Positions 31,012 through 42,309 of a stretch of DNA of 64,000 nucleotides are shown piece after piece. Numbering within the stretch: position 1 is the first letter of the stretch; each line of letters opens with the position of its first letter. The stretch is from NCBI GenBank assembly GCA_018398585.1, contig JAGTTD010000015.1, positions 8,747,001-8,811,000 on the forward strand. Direction: 5' to 3'. Below the pieces are notes generated by a model that saw nothing but the letters and a program-made list of their open reading frames with translations, searched no databases and was not told the origin of the DNA. The stretch comes from Simmondsia chinensis (Eukaryota; Streptophyta; Magnoliopsida; Caryophyllales; Simmondsiaceae). The position numbers and the translations under genes are program-made.

Positions 31012-33351
31012 AGTTATGGTGACGCTGCATCATCGTCCCCGGGTTGGAGAGAATCCGCCCTCAAATTCACCAATGGATCACTTGGGTCATTTTCGCTAAA
31101 GTAAGGGACAAGGTGGCTGACATTTAAGACATCTGAAGTTCTCATGCCACTTGGAAGCTGCAAGAGGAAAGTATTGTCATTGATCTTCTCGATAATACAC
31201 AAAGGCCTAGTGTTCCAAGTTGTCAGCTTGTTCTATTCCCATTTCGGAAACCGTTCACTAGTCAAAAATGCCCATACCTGATCACCGACCTGAAGCTATA
31301 CTACTCTACATCGCTTGTCAATCTTCATCTTGTACTTAGCGCTTGCATCAATCAAGCGTGATCAAGTCTGCTCATGTATCCCCTGAACGTTGGAGATGAA
31401 GTCCTCTGCCTTGCCATGAGGACGTGTAAGATCTGGAACTAGCATAAGGTCTATCAGAGAATGAGAAACGAAGCCTAGATAATCTTAAGCAAAGGAAAAT
31501 ATGTGCTCCTACTTACTGAGCTATTGTAAGAGAACTTGGCTTGGTATAGCTTCTAATCTCATGCCTTGATGTTCTCGGCAACAACCCATCAGAAGGTTAC
31601 ATAAGGATCTATTCATCACCTCAGTATGACCATCTTTCTGTGGGTGATGAACAGTGCTAAAGGCGAGAGACGTGTTTGCCATCTTTCAAAGCTTCTTCTG
31701 AAAGTGATTCACAGAACGCATGTCTCTATCCAAGACAATGCCAACCGGTAATCCATGGAGCTTGGAGACTTCTTAGAAATACAGCTGTGTGACATATACT
31801 GCGTTGGCAAGTTTCATACATCCCATGAAATGCACCATTTTGGAGAATCGATCGACAACAACAAAGATCAAATTCATGTTTTGGGATCCGAAGCACAAAA
31901 TTCATATTGATATCTACCCAAGGCTGACTCGGAATGGGAAGTGGTAAGTACAAACCCGCATTAGTCATTCCGGCTCTTAAAACTTGGCAAATGCAGCATT
32001 GCTTGACAAATTGCTCAACCTCTTTCCTCTTTGTTGGCCTTAAATAAGTAGCGCTCACCAGCTTGAGTGTCTTATCTCGACCCATTGTCCCTCATTATGC
32101 TTCTTCTGAATGATCTTGAGTCTCAAGCTCAAATCTAGAATGCATAGCTAGTTCCCCTTGAAGAGGAATCCGTCGTGGATCAAGAAACCTGGTATTGACC
32201 CGATTTGAGCTTCTCGCCAAATCTTCCAAAGGCGAGATCAACTTCGTACTGTTCTACCAATTCGTCAAAATTAAGTACTGAAGTTCAGTTGTCATTCAGT
32301 ATTAGTGTATGCCTACTTAAGGCATCAGCAACCTTGTTCGATGCTCCGGAATTGTTGCTTGATTACAAAGTGAAACAGCTGAATGTAACTCGTCCACTTC
32401 GCATGATGGTCAGAAAGCTTGTCTTGACTATTGATGTACTTCAGCGTAACATTATTCAAGTATAAACACAAACTCCATCTTGGTGTGATAGGACTTCCAA
32501 TGCCTCAACGCTCTCACTACCACATAGAATTCAAAATCATAAGTTGCATAGTTCAACTTACTTCCATCGAGCTTCTTATTAAAGTAAGCAATAGGACGTC
32601 CTTCGTATTAAAGTAAGCAATAGGACGTCCTTCGTGGCTAAGTATTACGCCAATGCCACTCTAAAAGGCGTCATTGTGTAACTTGAACGCTTTCTAAAAA
32701 TCTGGCAATGCTAATGCAAGACCCGTGGTCAACCTTCGCTCACCTTTTTGAAGGCATCAGGTTGCCTTTGTAGTCTAGCTAAACCTACTTCCCTTCATGC
32801 AATTTGTGATCGGAGCCATGATAGCACTAAAACTTGGCACCAACCTTCGATAAAAAGTAGCCAAGTCATGGAAGCTACGTGCCACGGATATTTTTCTCAG
32901 TTGTGGCCAATTCTGGATTGCCTTTATCTTCCCTTATTAGCCACAATCCCATCCTTGGACACGGCAAACCAAGAAAGTCACCAGGTCCCGCATGTACTCA
33001 CACTTCTTCAAGGCAGCGAACAAGTGCTACCGTCTAAGGGTAGTCAGCACCGCTTGAAGGTGTTCCATGTTGTCGACTTAGTATCGACAATAGATCAAGA
33101 TATCGTCAAAGTGGATGACTATGAACCTTCCAATAAAGGGCCATAGTACCTGATTCATGAACCTTATAAATGTATTAGGCGTACCTGATACCCTAAATGG
33201 TATCACAAGCCACTCATATAACCCTTCTCGAGTTTTGAAGGCAGTCATCCACACATCACCTGGAAAGATACGTATCTTATGGTATTCGCTTTTCAAGTCC
33301 AACTTGCTAAATACTTGCGAGTTCTGTAGCTGATCAAGTAAGTCAACCAAT
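31012..33351 (-). pseudogene. gypsy pol, 3' part: RT palm, RNase H, integrase
   Basis: On the minus strand, from 33351: RT continues as PRLVDLLDQLQNSQVFSKLD, then VSGTPNTFIRFMNQVL and FIVIHFDDILIY (the catalytic FDD, about 33090-33110). RNase H stretches around 32800-32290 include SGIGVILSHEGRPIAYF and SNKVADALSRH. Integrase has a CICQ zinc-site piece (about 31990), PW(V)DINMNFV, GLPVGIVLDRDMRSVNHFQK (about 31735) and HPQKDGHTEVMNRSLCNLL (about 31630). The end is DVLNVSHLVPYF...LQPGDDDAA, stopping near 31012. There are many stops and frameshifts. Confidence 0.8.
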
Positions 33352-33414
33352 CTCGGTGTTGCATGTGAAATTTTCACAATTTTTTTAAATTCATTAAAAA
33401 ATTTATGTTATGGG

Positions 33415-33700
33415 CCAACTTTAAATTAACAAATTATATGGACTCTAATAGGTCCACGAAATCTAGCGGTTTCAAAATTCGGACTCTAGCGGGTCCGTGG
33501 AGCTTAGCAGATCCAACAAATTATATGGACTCTAACATGTCCACGAAACCTAGTGATTTCAATCAATTTATGTCAACTCTGGTGGGTCCGTGGAGCCTAG
33601 CGGATCCAATAAATTATACGGATTCTAACGGTTTCACTAAATCTATCAGTTTCAATATTTTATTTTCAATTACTTTGGACTTTTCGGGTTCTCGAAACCT
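33415..33700 (+). repeat. gtccacgaaacctagcggtttc subrepeats in the solo LTR
   Basis: Two to three copies of a roughly 115-bp unit alternate ggactctaa(c/t)aggtccacga, tagcggtttcaa and ggtccgtggagcctagcgga. A further copy lies at 35375-35510. They give rise to a spurious open frame at 33405-33755. Confidence 0.7.
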
Positions 33701-34998
33701 AACGGTTCCGGTTAAGCTCATCCAAATCCGTAAAACTTCCCTATCAATTTCGTAAAACCTTCTTTTTTAAAAAAAAAAGTTAAAATAAAAAAGGAAGATT
33801 GGGGTACGGTAACCCCCCCCCCCCCAACAAAAACAAAACGAAAAAAGAAAATAAGAAAAGAGAAGGAAAAGAAGGAGCTACTGTCACTTCTCTAAATACA
33901 AAAGAAAAAAAGAAGAAAAGAAAAAGGGAAATCAAAACTTTTTTTTAGGAAAAAGAGAAAAAAAAAAGGAAAAAATTAGGAAAGAAGGGTAAAAAGAAGA
34001 TTTATATTCAAATTTCAAAATCGAAAATGATAGAAAAAAATTTGATTTTATTTTTTGTAAAAATTATGTTAACCTCATCCCAAAAAGTTACATAGGAAAC
34101 CCAACATAAAAATTTGAATGTGGTTACAAACGTCTTTTAAAAAAATTATTTTTTAAAACTATATTGACTTAATTCCAAAAAGGGTACGTAGGAAACCCAA
34201 GATTGAATGATGGCTGCAGTCATAATTTAAAAAAAATATATATCAAACATAAATTGCTGGACTCAAGTGGTTTGACTAAGGACAACCTAAAATTAAGATT
34301 GATTTAACTAGGGTACAAAATAACATGAAAGGCCCTGAGCTCGAAGTTCCAAAAAGGGAAAAATATAAATAAGTTGGACCAAATATGATTTGAGTAGCTA
34401 AACGAAATCCAACACCTTTAAATAAAATCAAATCTCAAATAAAAAATGAATCCAACATAAAGTTGAATTACGAATGGTTTGATCCTTTAAAAAGGTACGT
34501 AGGCAACATAGTTCAGGAGCAGCCCAAATAGTAGATGAATTCTTTTTCTCTTATGAGATAAATATTATGTCAACACCTTGACTAGTTGACCAAACTTGAT
34601 TTAACTCAGGTAACATAAACCAAATAACATCTATATTGGGGCCTAAATCAAAAACAACTTCCATGCTAAAGCCAAGACCAAAAATACTTCTTTGTCGAAC
34701 CTAAACTCAAATTAAATTTTATTTTGTACTCGAATCTAAATTTACTTTTATCGAGCTCAAATTCAAATTTAGGCTTAAATAGAAAAGGCCTAAAAATGGG
34801 CTTGCCATATAACAAATGAAAAATTTGGCCTACTTAACTGGATAGGCCCAATTACACTTACATTTTCCATATAAATAAAAAAAAAAGGAAATAGAAAGGA
34901 AAAAAAATTCCACATTTTAACTATTTTCCTGACTTCCCATATCTTCACATTTCTTCCAAAAGATTAGTATAGTGGGAACACGGGCAAACGGAAGTCAC

Positions 34999-35012
34999 CA
35001 CGTGCTATAAAA
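34999..35012 (+). promoter_or_regulatory. G-box and TATA box of the 3.1-kb solo LTR
   Basis: CACGTG (34999-35004) is followed immediately by TATAAAA (35006-35012). A GC-rich start-site region and a poly-A run (35054-35078) follow. This fixes the transcription direction of the LTR as plus. Confidence 0.65.
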
Positions 35013-36499
35013 GGGGATACAAGGGAAGATTAAGGGGCGGGGGAGGTGAAACCAAAAAAAAAAAAAAAAAAAAAAAGGGAGACTTATGGTGAGAGGGAGA
35101 GGAAAAACAGTGAAACTAATTTTAGAAATGAATTCAAAAGATTCAAGTTGGGTGAATTATATTCTCAAAATATTTTACCCAATATGAAATTAAATTCGAT
35201 TTTGAAAACGCCTCTAATATCTTCTTCCTTTTCTACCCCTAAATTGATATTTTACTTACTGGATCCAAATTGAGTAAAATTAATTTTAGAAATGTTTTAC
35301 CATGACAGAATTCAACAAATTTGATTTTAAAAATGACATATCTACAATGGGACCGAAAGGATCCAAGTTGGGTCAAAATTTGGACTCTAGCAAGTCCACA
35401 GATCTAACAAATTATATAGAGTCTAACGGGTCCATGAGACCTAGCAGTTTCAAAATTCAGACTTTAGTGGGTCCATGGAGCCTAGCGGATCAAACAAATT
35501 ATCTGGACTTATCTAAACCTCAAATTGACTTATATGTCACATAGACATTTATGTCATACCTAAAGTCACCCCAACTTTTATGTGAAATTCAAATTAAAAA
35601 AAAAAAAAGAAAATTTACTCTCATGCCAAATTAAAGTCTATACCAAGCCTCAAACCAAACTAACCTATGTCATATTGAAATCCAAATCAACATTTATGTC
35701 AAAACTCAAACACAAAAAGAGCTCCCACACCAAACTAAAATAGTATATGACTTATACCAAACCAAATTCCAAAGCCAAGTTGACTTTTGTGTCAAACCCA
35801 AATTCAAAACCAATCCCACGTCAATTCTAAATGCCAAGCCAAATAGAAATGTCTTCCAAGCTAAATTCAAATTAAAATAACATTTTAGTCAATTTAAGTC
35901 TGAGTTAAACTCCTATCTAAATATATTCCGAGTCAAACCCCAATCTGAATAAATCCTAAGTCAAACCCCGATCTAAAATGACTTCATGAATAGACAAACC
36001 AAAGTTCAAGACAAGTTTCAAGTCTAACAAATGGAGATTGTTTCCAAACCAAACCGAAATCCGCATTTCCAAATCAAGTCCAACACGATTTCCAAGTTGA
36101 ACCTAAACCCAGATCCTAAACAAAAAAAAAAAAAAAAAAAAAAAAAATTAGACTTTCGACTCAAGCTTAAATCCATAGTACTTTTCACGTAAAACCTAAG
36201 TACAAATAACTCATATGTCACGACTAGACCCAAGTAACTTTAAAGTTGGACACAAATACTAATAAACCTAAAACATTTCTGATAGATTTAAATCAATTAA
36301 TCATCTGATCACCTAGTCGGATGATTAAAACATAAACATATCATCAGTTGAAATCAAATGGTATTCTCCTAAGGGAGATGTAGTTAAGGGTGTCCATCAC
36401 CTCAAGTAGGGTCATTTCCTAAATTAATAAAACCTATGTACATCTTGTACATAAAAAAATTTATGTTTTGCAAATTTCATATTTTTACTCAACACTCAA

Positions 36500-37480
36500 A
36501 ATAGGAAATCGGTAACGTTCCATGATTTTATTAATGGCTTTGTTGTTAATGCACATTCGCCAAGTACTATCTTTTTTTGGAGTCAAAAGAGCTGGAACCC
36601 CGCACAAACTTAAACTCTCCTAAATAAAGTCCCACGGCGAGTAACTCCTCAACTTGGAACCTAAGTTCCTCATGCTCTGCTGTACTCATTTGATAGTGCG
36701 CCCTATTCGGTAAGACAGCTCCTAGCATTAGATCAATCTGGTGTTGGATGTCCCTCAACGGCGATAAGGTATTCGGTAACTCCTTTGGAAACACATCAGC
36801 GAATTCCCCCAACAAGTCCTCTACCTTTCTTGGTACTCGCCCTTGCTTCGCTAGACATTCCTTGTCGATCAACACAAGCACCATCCTATTCTTGCCAACC
36901 TTCTTGGTGAACATGGCCTTGGTTTGGAGACCCAGATTCTCAGCTACTAATGAATGTGGCAACTCATCCTTCTTAGGAAACAATCGTGGCCTCAACCACG
37001 AAGCTATATGTGTTCCTTCTCCCGTCATGAGTGGCTTCTCTGTCAAATTGCCATGGGAGTCCAAGCAACAAATGGCACGCATCCATGGTAACCACAAAAC
37101 ACCATACCCTATCCCAGTACTTCATTCCAATAGAAAAATTAACCAGACAACATTTTAAGACGGTTACTTAGTTTCCTTTGTTGTTCCAAGACAACTTGTA
37201 AGGGTATAGATGCTTCTCCCTCTTTAACTCTTGCTTTCAAATTGCTTCTTCATAGATGACGTTCTCACAAGTTCTGGAATCAATGACTAGGTGGTACACC
37301 TTCTCGCTAATCGTGCATGTCGTCTAGAAGATATTATTTCTAAGCCAACCATCTCCTTCTGCTTCCTCAAGTGTGAAGTAGACTCACCGACCACTAATAG
37401 ATGGCCCTCGTCACACGCAACTTCCTCTTCACCACTTGGTGCCAACTCTTCCTAAGCTTCTTCCTCAACTACCTCACCAT
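36500..37480 (-). pseudogene. gypsy protease and RT N-terminal part
   Basis: The minus strand shows a protease stretch near 37310 (LVIDSRTCENVI, where the usual DSG active site reads DSR) and MDACHLLLG-type sequence near 37085. The linker before RT has DLLGEFADVFPKELPNTLSPLRD, HQIDL and YQMSTAEHEELRFQVEELL (36840-36650). RT begins at 36570-36510 with [11 protein letters not shown]...[13 protein letters not shown] before the solo LTR. The Gly-to-Arg change would be expected to kill the protease. Confidence 0.75.
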
Positions 37481-38173
37481 TAGGGATGACAATTGCACCC
37501 GGATCCATTGGATATCCATCCAACCTGATCCATTTATGATGGATTAGGATGCAATAAATGGGTTTTAAATGGATTTGGATTTAAATGTTGATAAATGAGT
37601 TTTGGATTGGGTTGGATTTTGATGACATCAAACCCGATCCAAACCTGACCCAAATCTGACCAAAAATTATGTTTAAGGTAGCAAAAATTTTAAAATGACT
37701 AAATTTTAGGTCTTTAACATACCAAACCATATCTAACATCTTGTTTTCTTTATTTATTTGTGCCAACATTTTGAAGCATGTTTTGATGCTATAATTTTTT
37801 TATAGAACCATGATACATATATGTAGAAAGACTACTTGTTAAGAGGTATTTAAATCATTGCTTAATATTACATGTATACATATTAAATGAAAAAAAAAAA
37901 AGAAAAGATAGCGATTTGTTCAAATATCAGCTTTGGAGGTATTATTATTGCATTATTATTGTTAATATATTAATACTAGATTAATATTATAATTTATTCT
38001 ATAATTAAAATGGGTTATGAATTTGGGTTGGATATTCGTTCCACCCAAAGAATTTGGATTTGAATTGAACCTTTATGGAATATATGGGTTTTTTTTGGAT
38101 TTGAGTTGGGTCAGGATTTTTGTGGGTTGAATCTTGATGAAGGAAACCCAAACTCGACCCATTGCCATCCTTA
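37481..38173. mobile_element. hAT-type MITE with perfect 8-bp target duplication
   Basis: The 693-bp non-coding element starts TAGGGATGACAAT and ends ATTGCCATCCTTA, inverted termini with 11 of 13 matches. It is flanked by ctcaccat on both sides (37473-37480 and 38174-38181). An 8-bp duplication and TAGGGATGNCAAT ends are typical of plant hAT-derived MITEs. The interior is AT-rich with many GGATTTGGGT-type subrepeats. It interrupts the gypsy reading frame (EDGE | VVEEEA). Confidence 0.9.
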
Positions 38174-38181
38174 CTCACCAT

Positions 38182-39375
38182 CCTCAGCATGAAGAAGCTC
38201 GACGTACAAACCCTTACCAGGTCTACCACACTTCTGACACTCAACTGCACGGTGACCCATCTTTCCACCCTTGAAACAATGGGTTTTTAAGCTACACGCC
38301 AAGTCCCAGTTACTAGGCTTACCAGGGTTGGCAACAACCAGTTTACCCTGTATACTTGAGTTGGTTGGTAATCGTACCTGATGGTGCCACTTCTGACACT
38401 CAACTGCACAATGACCCATCTTTCCACACTTGAAACAATGGGTTTTTAAGCTACATGCCAAGTCCTGGTTACTAGGCTTACCAGGATTGGCAACAACCAG
38501 TTTACCCTGTACACTTGAGTTGGCAAGTAATCGTACCTGATCTCGCCACTGCTTTGGGAGATCCAAGTACTGCCAACCTAACACCATTTTTGTTGCTTCT
38601 CAATGTTCAAAGGCCTCTTGCTTGCTTTCGAGGCTAAAAAGATGTCAAACATATTTAACACCTCATGAATCGACTCCTTCAACCTGCCAACCTACCTATT
38701 CGCCAACTGCTCCTCCAATTCTGTATGCTTAGTCCTAGCGAGCAAGGCATAGAACGTTGCTGTGTAGTCTTCCATTGACTGAGAACCCTGACTTAAGTTT
38801 TGTAGGCATTAGTGCATCACTCTGGTGTGATTCTGGGGAAGGAAGGCGTTCCACATGTGCTTCTTCATTTTTTTTTTCCCACGTCTTGATCTTTGACTTA
38901 TCATGCCTAATCCGGGTATGTTTTAGCTGCTTCCACCAGGTGGTGGCACTTCCCCTTAATCAAGTAGCCAACAACAACACCTGCTTGTGCTCCGGAATCT
39001 CCTTGAGGTCGAGCTCCTTCTCTACCGTACCCAGCCAATCCCAGAACTCCTGAAGTTGTCTTTAGCTGGCGAACTTTGGAATTTCAATCCAAAGCCCGGA
39101 TCCCACCTCCGATAATTTGAATAATTGGAAATGGTAAAGCTTGGTCGATTTCTCCTGATGTTCCATTCATGGTTTCCAACCCTCCTTTGGTTGCTAAAGC
39201 TGAACCGTAGGTGTTTGGTTGAGGCTTGCACCCAATTGCACCTAACACAGTTTGATTCACATGAATCTTTGCTCTATCTCCTTGAATCTCCTCTCGATTT
39301 GACGTTGCTGATCCCGTTCATAGACATCTATAACAGTGGCGTACCTTGTCTCCCTCGAGCCACTCAAGAAATGTT
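38182..39375 (-). pseudogene. gypsy gag with duplicated zinc knuckle
   Basis: On the minus strand the retrotransposon gag core runs from about 39090 to 38590: EFWDWLGTVEKELDLKEIP, LLLATWLRGSATTWWKQLKH, NLSQGSQSMEDYTATFYALL. A CCHC zinc knuckle CFKCGKMGHCAVEC (about 38440-38400) is repeated after 158 bp as CFKGGKMGHRAVEC (about 38282-38240), in which the second Cys has become Gly. The repeat covers the preceding linker as well (GKLVVANPGKPSN). Several stops lie in the gag core. Confidence 0.8.
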
Positions 39376-39393
39376 CTGAGCTTTGATACTAAC
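39376..39393 (-). other. gypsy primer-binding site
   Basis: The minus strand reads gttagtatcaaagctcag immediately after the LTR end ATGCATCA. It differs from the iMet site (TGGTATCAGAGC) at two positions. The gypsy element at 52857-54665 has the same LTR-end/primer layout. Confidence 0.65.
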
Positions 39394-39483
39394 TGATGCA
39401 TTGCAAGAAGAAGAAAATTAGGAACGGAAGGTTCAACTGGCCATCCTTTAAACTCATATTGCTCAAACAATAAAGAAACAAGA
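39394..39483 (-). mobile_element. 5' LTR of the gypsy element (truncated)
   Basis: It aligns with the end of the 3' LTR at 30614-30700 and is cut off at about 39483, where unrelated sequence begins. Confidence 0.6.
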
Positions 39484-39810
39484 GTTTGGAAACTTCAAGC
39501 TCAAGCTTGGCTCGTCAAAGGCCTGAGCTCAATCATGGCTTAGTGATTTTCAAACTAAACATTCATTTTTTGGTTCATTCAAGCTCAATCTAGACTCATC
39601 TCATCTTGGGCTCAGTTCATTAGGTTCAAATTTGTCATGATTTGACATATTTAAGCTAACAAATTATATTATGATAAGGTTTGCTTACGCTCGCTTGCCT
39701 ACGAGCTTGAGCTTTGTTAGGACGGGTTTGGCTTGATAAGCTAAATCGAGCCGAGCTCGAGCCAAATTTTTCAAGCTTTATGACGAGCCAGCTTGCGAAC
39801 CCTTACAACC
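39484..39810. repeat. hAT-MITE-like sequence (CGAGC-rich)
   Basis: It is rich in aagctcgagc, cgagccgagctcgagcc and gcttgcgaacccttaca motifs, which are common in a family of plant hAT-type MITEs that begin with AGGGGTGT/AAGGGTTC-type ends. A clean left terminus and a target duplication were not found. Confidence 0.35.
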
Positions 39811-40100
39811 ATATACCGTACAACGGCCATGCATGACACAATATAAGTGAAGCAGAACTCAGATCTTCGATATGACTCATTATTATAGATGAACTGGTTT
39901 ATAACTCATATTGTTGCTTGAAAATTTTGTAGCTTGAGGAGATTGAGAGGTCTATGCAAGTTAAAAATGACAATTATATCATATGAGTTAGTGGTTGTCT
40001 GAAAACATGGTAACATACAACAAATATGATAGTTACTTTAATGCATATAAAAAGCTAGTTTTGAGTTTGAGTAATCCTGTATTTTCATAAGGGTATAGAA
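39811..40100. other. spacer before the copia insertion
   Basis: It is AT-rich with no coding signal. It ends in tagaa (40096-40100), the left copy of the target duplication of the copia that follows. Confidence 0.4.
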
Positions 40101-41003
40101 TATTGAAAAAATGATACTAGCTAACCTTGAGTTTTATGGAGGAGGTGTATCCCACATTGGAAAAATAGTAAAGGTTTTTCATGAGTTTTATGGGAGAGGT
40201 GTATCCCACATTAGAAAAATACTAAAGAATTTCCTAAATTATACATAGATATGTAACCCTTCTTGAATTAAGTTAGGGGTGAGAGAGTGGTGAAGACCAC
40301 ACACGCGCGAGCGCTGCCCTCCCATCTTGGTCGTGCAAGGGCGTGGATGATCTTTTCCTTAATGGGTATATTTATTTTACGTAAAATATTTTCTTCAAAA
40401 CCCGTATTGTACCTACATTATTTATTGCAACCGATTGCACATTTAATCAAAATATAGCTGCCGGAATTCATCTTAATGCTTGTAACCGTTATAAATCCTC
40501 ACTATTGATTGTTTATAGCTGTTGAAATTACACTTAATGCACTTGACCATTTGTAGCTGCTGAAGTTTTTATTTTAGTGTCGGATACTGTTGTTTGCACT
40601 AGTGTAAATAACGATACTCTACACCATTTCTAACCAGCGATCAGAAAACCAACAATAGTCTCCATCTCTTTCCCTTCTCCAGTTTTCTAGTTCTTACTCC
40701 TTTCTCTCTTCAAAATTTTGGGTAAAGTTCAAGGCTTTCCTACTCAACAATTAATGAGTGCACGTCAACTGTCGGATCGCGTAATCCAGGAGGGCGGCCG
40801 CCGATTGTACTATTTGCATCGAAGCAGCGGTGAAATCATCTTTTAGGACAGTGGTTTTAGCCACGGCACGGTATCTTTGGTATTGTAATCGGTTTTTTCA
40901 CTTTTGATATTACATATTTGATTGTTATATTTACATATTTTTTTGCTGCAATCTTTGCTGCCATTTTGCTGCAATTTCGCTGTTTTATTGTTTTATTACA
41001 ACA
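40101..41003 (+). mobile_element. 5' LTR of copia 40101-46235
   Basis: The 903-bp direct repeat matches 45354-46235 and starts TATTGAAAAAATGATAC (the canonical TG decayed to TA). It ends ATTACAACA. The TATA box position, 40603-40610, reads tgtaaata, whereas the 3' LTR keeps tataaata, so the 5' promoter is probably damaged. A short duplication (gaggtgtatcccacatt) occurs twice near the start. Confidence 0.85.
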
Positions 41004-41066
41004 ATCTCAACAACGATTTTTACATACTTGTATTTAAACATCGCAACCAAATTACCTCTTCCCGAC

Positions 41067-42200
41067 ATGTCTAAAGTCGAGCCCCTTGATGGGAAAAATT
41101 ACAAGAGGTGACCTTATACAATTTTATTTTACCTCGAGGAAGTCAATGTCGATCATATACTTTATGAAAAAAGGTACCCGAGGGCGAAAATGAAAAAAAA
41201 GCATATGAAGAAAAATTCACCGTGGATAATGAAACCTGTAGGAGTAATTTGCTGCATTGCATGAGTGATGGGCTTTTTGACATTTATGTAAAATTAGACT
41301 CATCAAAGGAGATTTGGGATTCCCTTCAAAAAAATAAGAGGGTGATGATGTAGGGACTAGGAAATGCGCAGATAATAAGTGGCTAGATTTCAAATTCATA
41401 GACAACAAACCAATAATTGATCAAGTCCATGAAAACAAAAATATAGTAACTACTCTTTTGTCAGAAGGCCTTAAAATATTTCATATTAAAAAAGCATATG
41501 TTTCGATTGAAAAATTTCCGCCTAAAAGGATTATAAAATCTACTTATGCATAAGAAAAAAGATCTGACATTAAAGGAGTTAGTAAACCACTTGAAAATTG
41601 AGGAAGAAATAGGCTTAAGGAAAGGGAGTACTCGTACTCCGACCTGTTTAAAGCTAATATTATAGAAGCTCAGCCTAGTGCATCTGATAGGCTTAAGGAT
41701 AAAGGGAAAAAGCTTCATTTAAATTTCAAACTTGGTGGAAAGATTCAAAAGTCAAATAGCAAATTCTAAGGGGAATGCTACCACTGCAGAAAATATGGAC
41801 ACATGGTAAATGATTGTTGAAGCAAAAAGAGCCAGCCTAAGGACCCGAAGCATAAAGTCCACATTGTAGAGACGAAGAGCATTGTAGCTGTTGTTTTAGA
41901 GGTGAACCTAGTGAACAATATAACTGAATAGATAGTGGACACCGAAGCTACCAGGCACATCTGCACAAACCAAAGCATGTTCCAGGGATACCAGAGAGTG
42001 ACCGATGGGGAGGTAGTCTACATGGGCAACTCTGCAGCACCATCTATTCTCGAAAAATGGAAGATTTCTTTAAAACTCACTTCTGGAAAATTTCTTACTT
42101 TAACAAATGTGCTGCATGTGTCTAAAATGCGTAGGAATCGTATATCAGTTAGTCTTTTGATTAAAGCTAGTTTAAAGTTGTCATTTGACTAAGACAAACT
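41067..42200 (+). pseudogene. copia gag and protease
   Basis: An ATG at 41067 opens MSKVEPLDGKNYKR, the usual start of copia gag, with a stop soon after. The gag core continues in pieces. A CCHC knuckle, CYHCRKYGHMVNDC, is at about 41768-41812. The protease site reads VDTEATRHIC (41937-41966), with Glu in place of the catalytic-loop Gly of DTGA. FLTLTNVLHVSKMRRN follows at 42092-42135. Several frameshifts and stops are present. Confidence 0.75.
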
Positions 42201-42309
42201 AGTCCTAACTAGAAATGGGGAATTTGTGGGCAAGCGATTTTGTAATGAGGGTCTGTTTTTTCTTGACGGTGTTGGCATGAATAATAATGCTAGTACCTCT
42301 TCTGCTTAT

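Larger units (their letters stand above)
33357..36494 (+). mobile_element. 3.1-kb solo LTR (Tat/Ogre-like) inside the gypsy RT gene
   Basis: It has TG...CA ends (TGTTGCATGTG to ACTCAACA), 5-bp flanks ctcgg (33352-33356) and ctcaa (36495-36499), and no coding domain. The interrupted RT reads RYRFPI on one side and PRLVDLLDQL on the other, so the join is precise. The two flanks differ by two C-to-T-type changes, as expected for an old duplication. A TATA box lies at 35006-35012. Repeated blocks such as aaaaaggtacgtaggcaac (34486 and diverged copies at about 34083 and 34178) resemble those in LTRs of Tat/Ogre elements; that clade assignment is from memory of the family and is tentative. Confidence 0.7.
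30614..39483 (-). mobile_element. Ty3/gypsy retrotransposon with two nested insertions
   Basis: Gag, protease, RT, RNase H and integrase follow in gypsy order (integrase after RNase H) on the minus strand. The element is interrupted by a 3.1-kb solo LTR in RT (33357-36494) and a 0.7-kb hAT MITE between gag and protease (37481-38173). Without them it would be about 5 kb. It has both LTR ends, although the 5' LTR is cut short at about 39483 by a MITE-like sequence. Confidence 0.8.

Noticed and set aside
33405..33755. 116-codon open frame as a gene
   Set aside because: It is a translation of the gtccacgaaacctagcgg subrepeats inside the solo LTR, with no family features.
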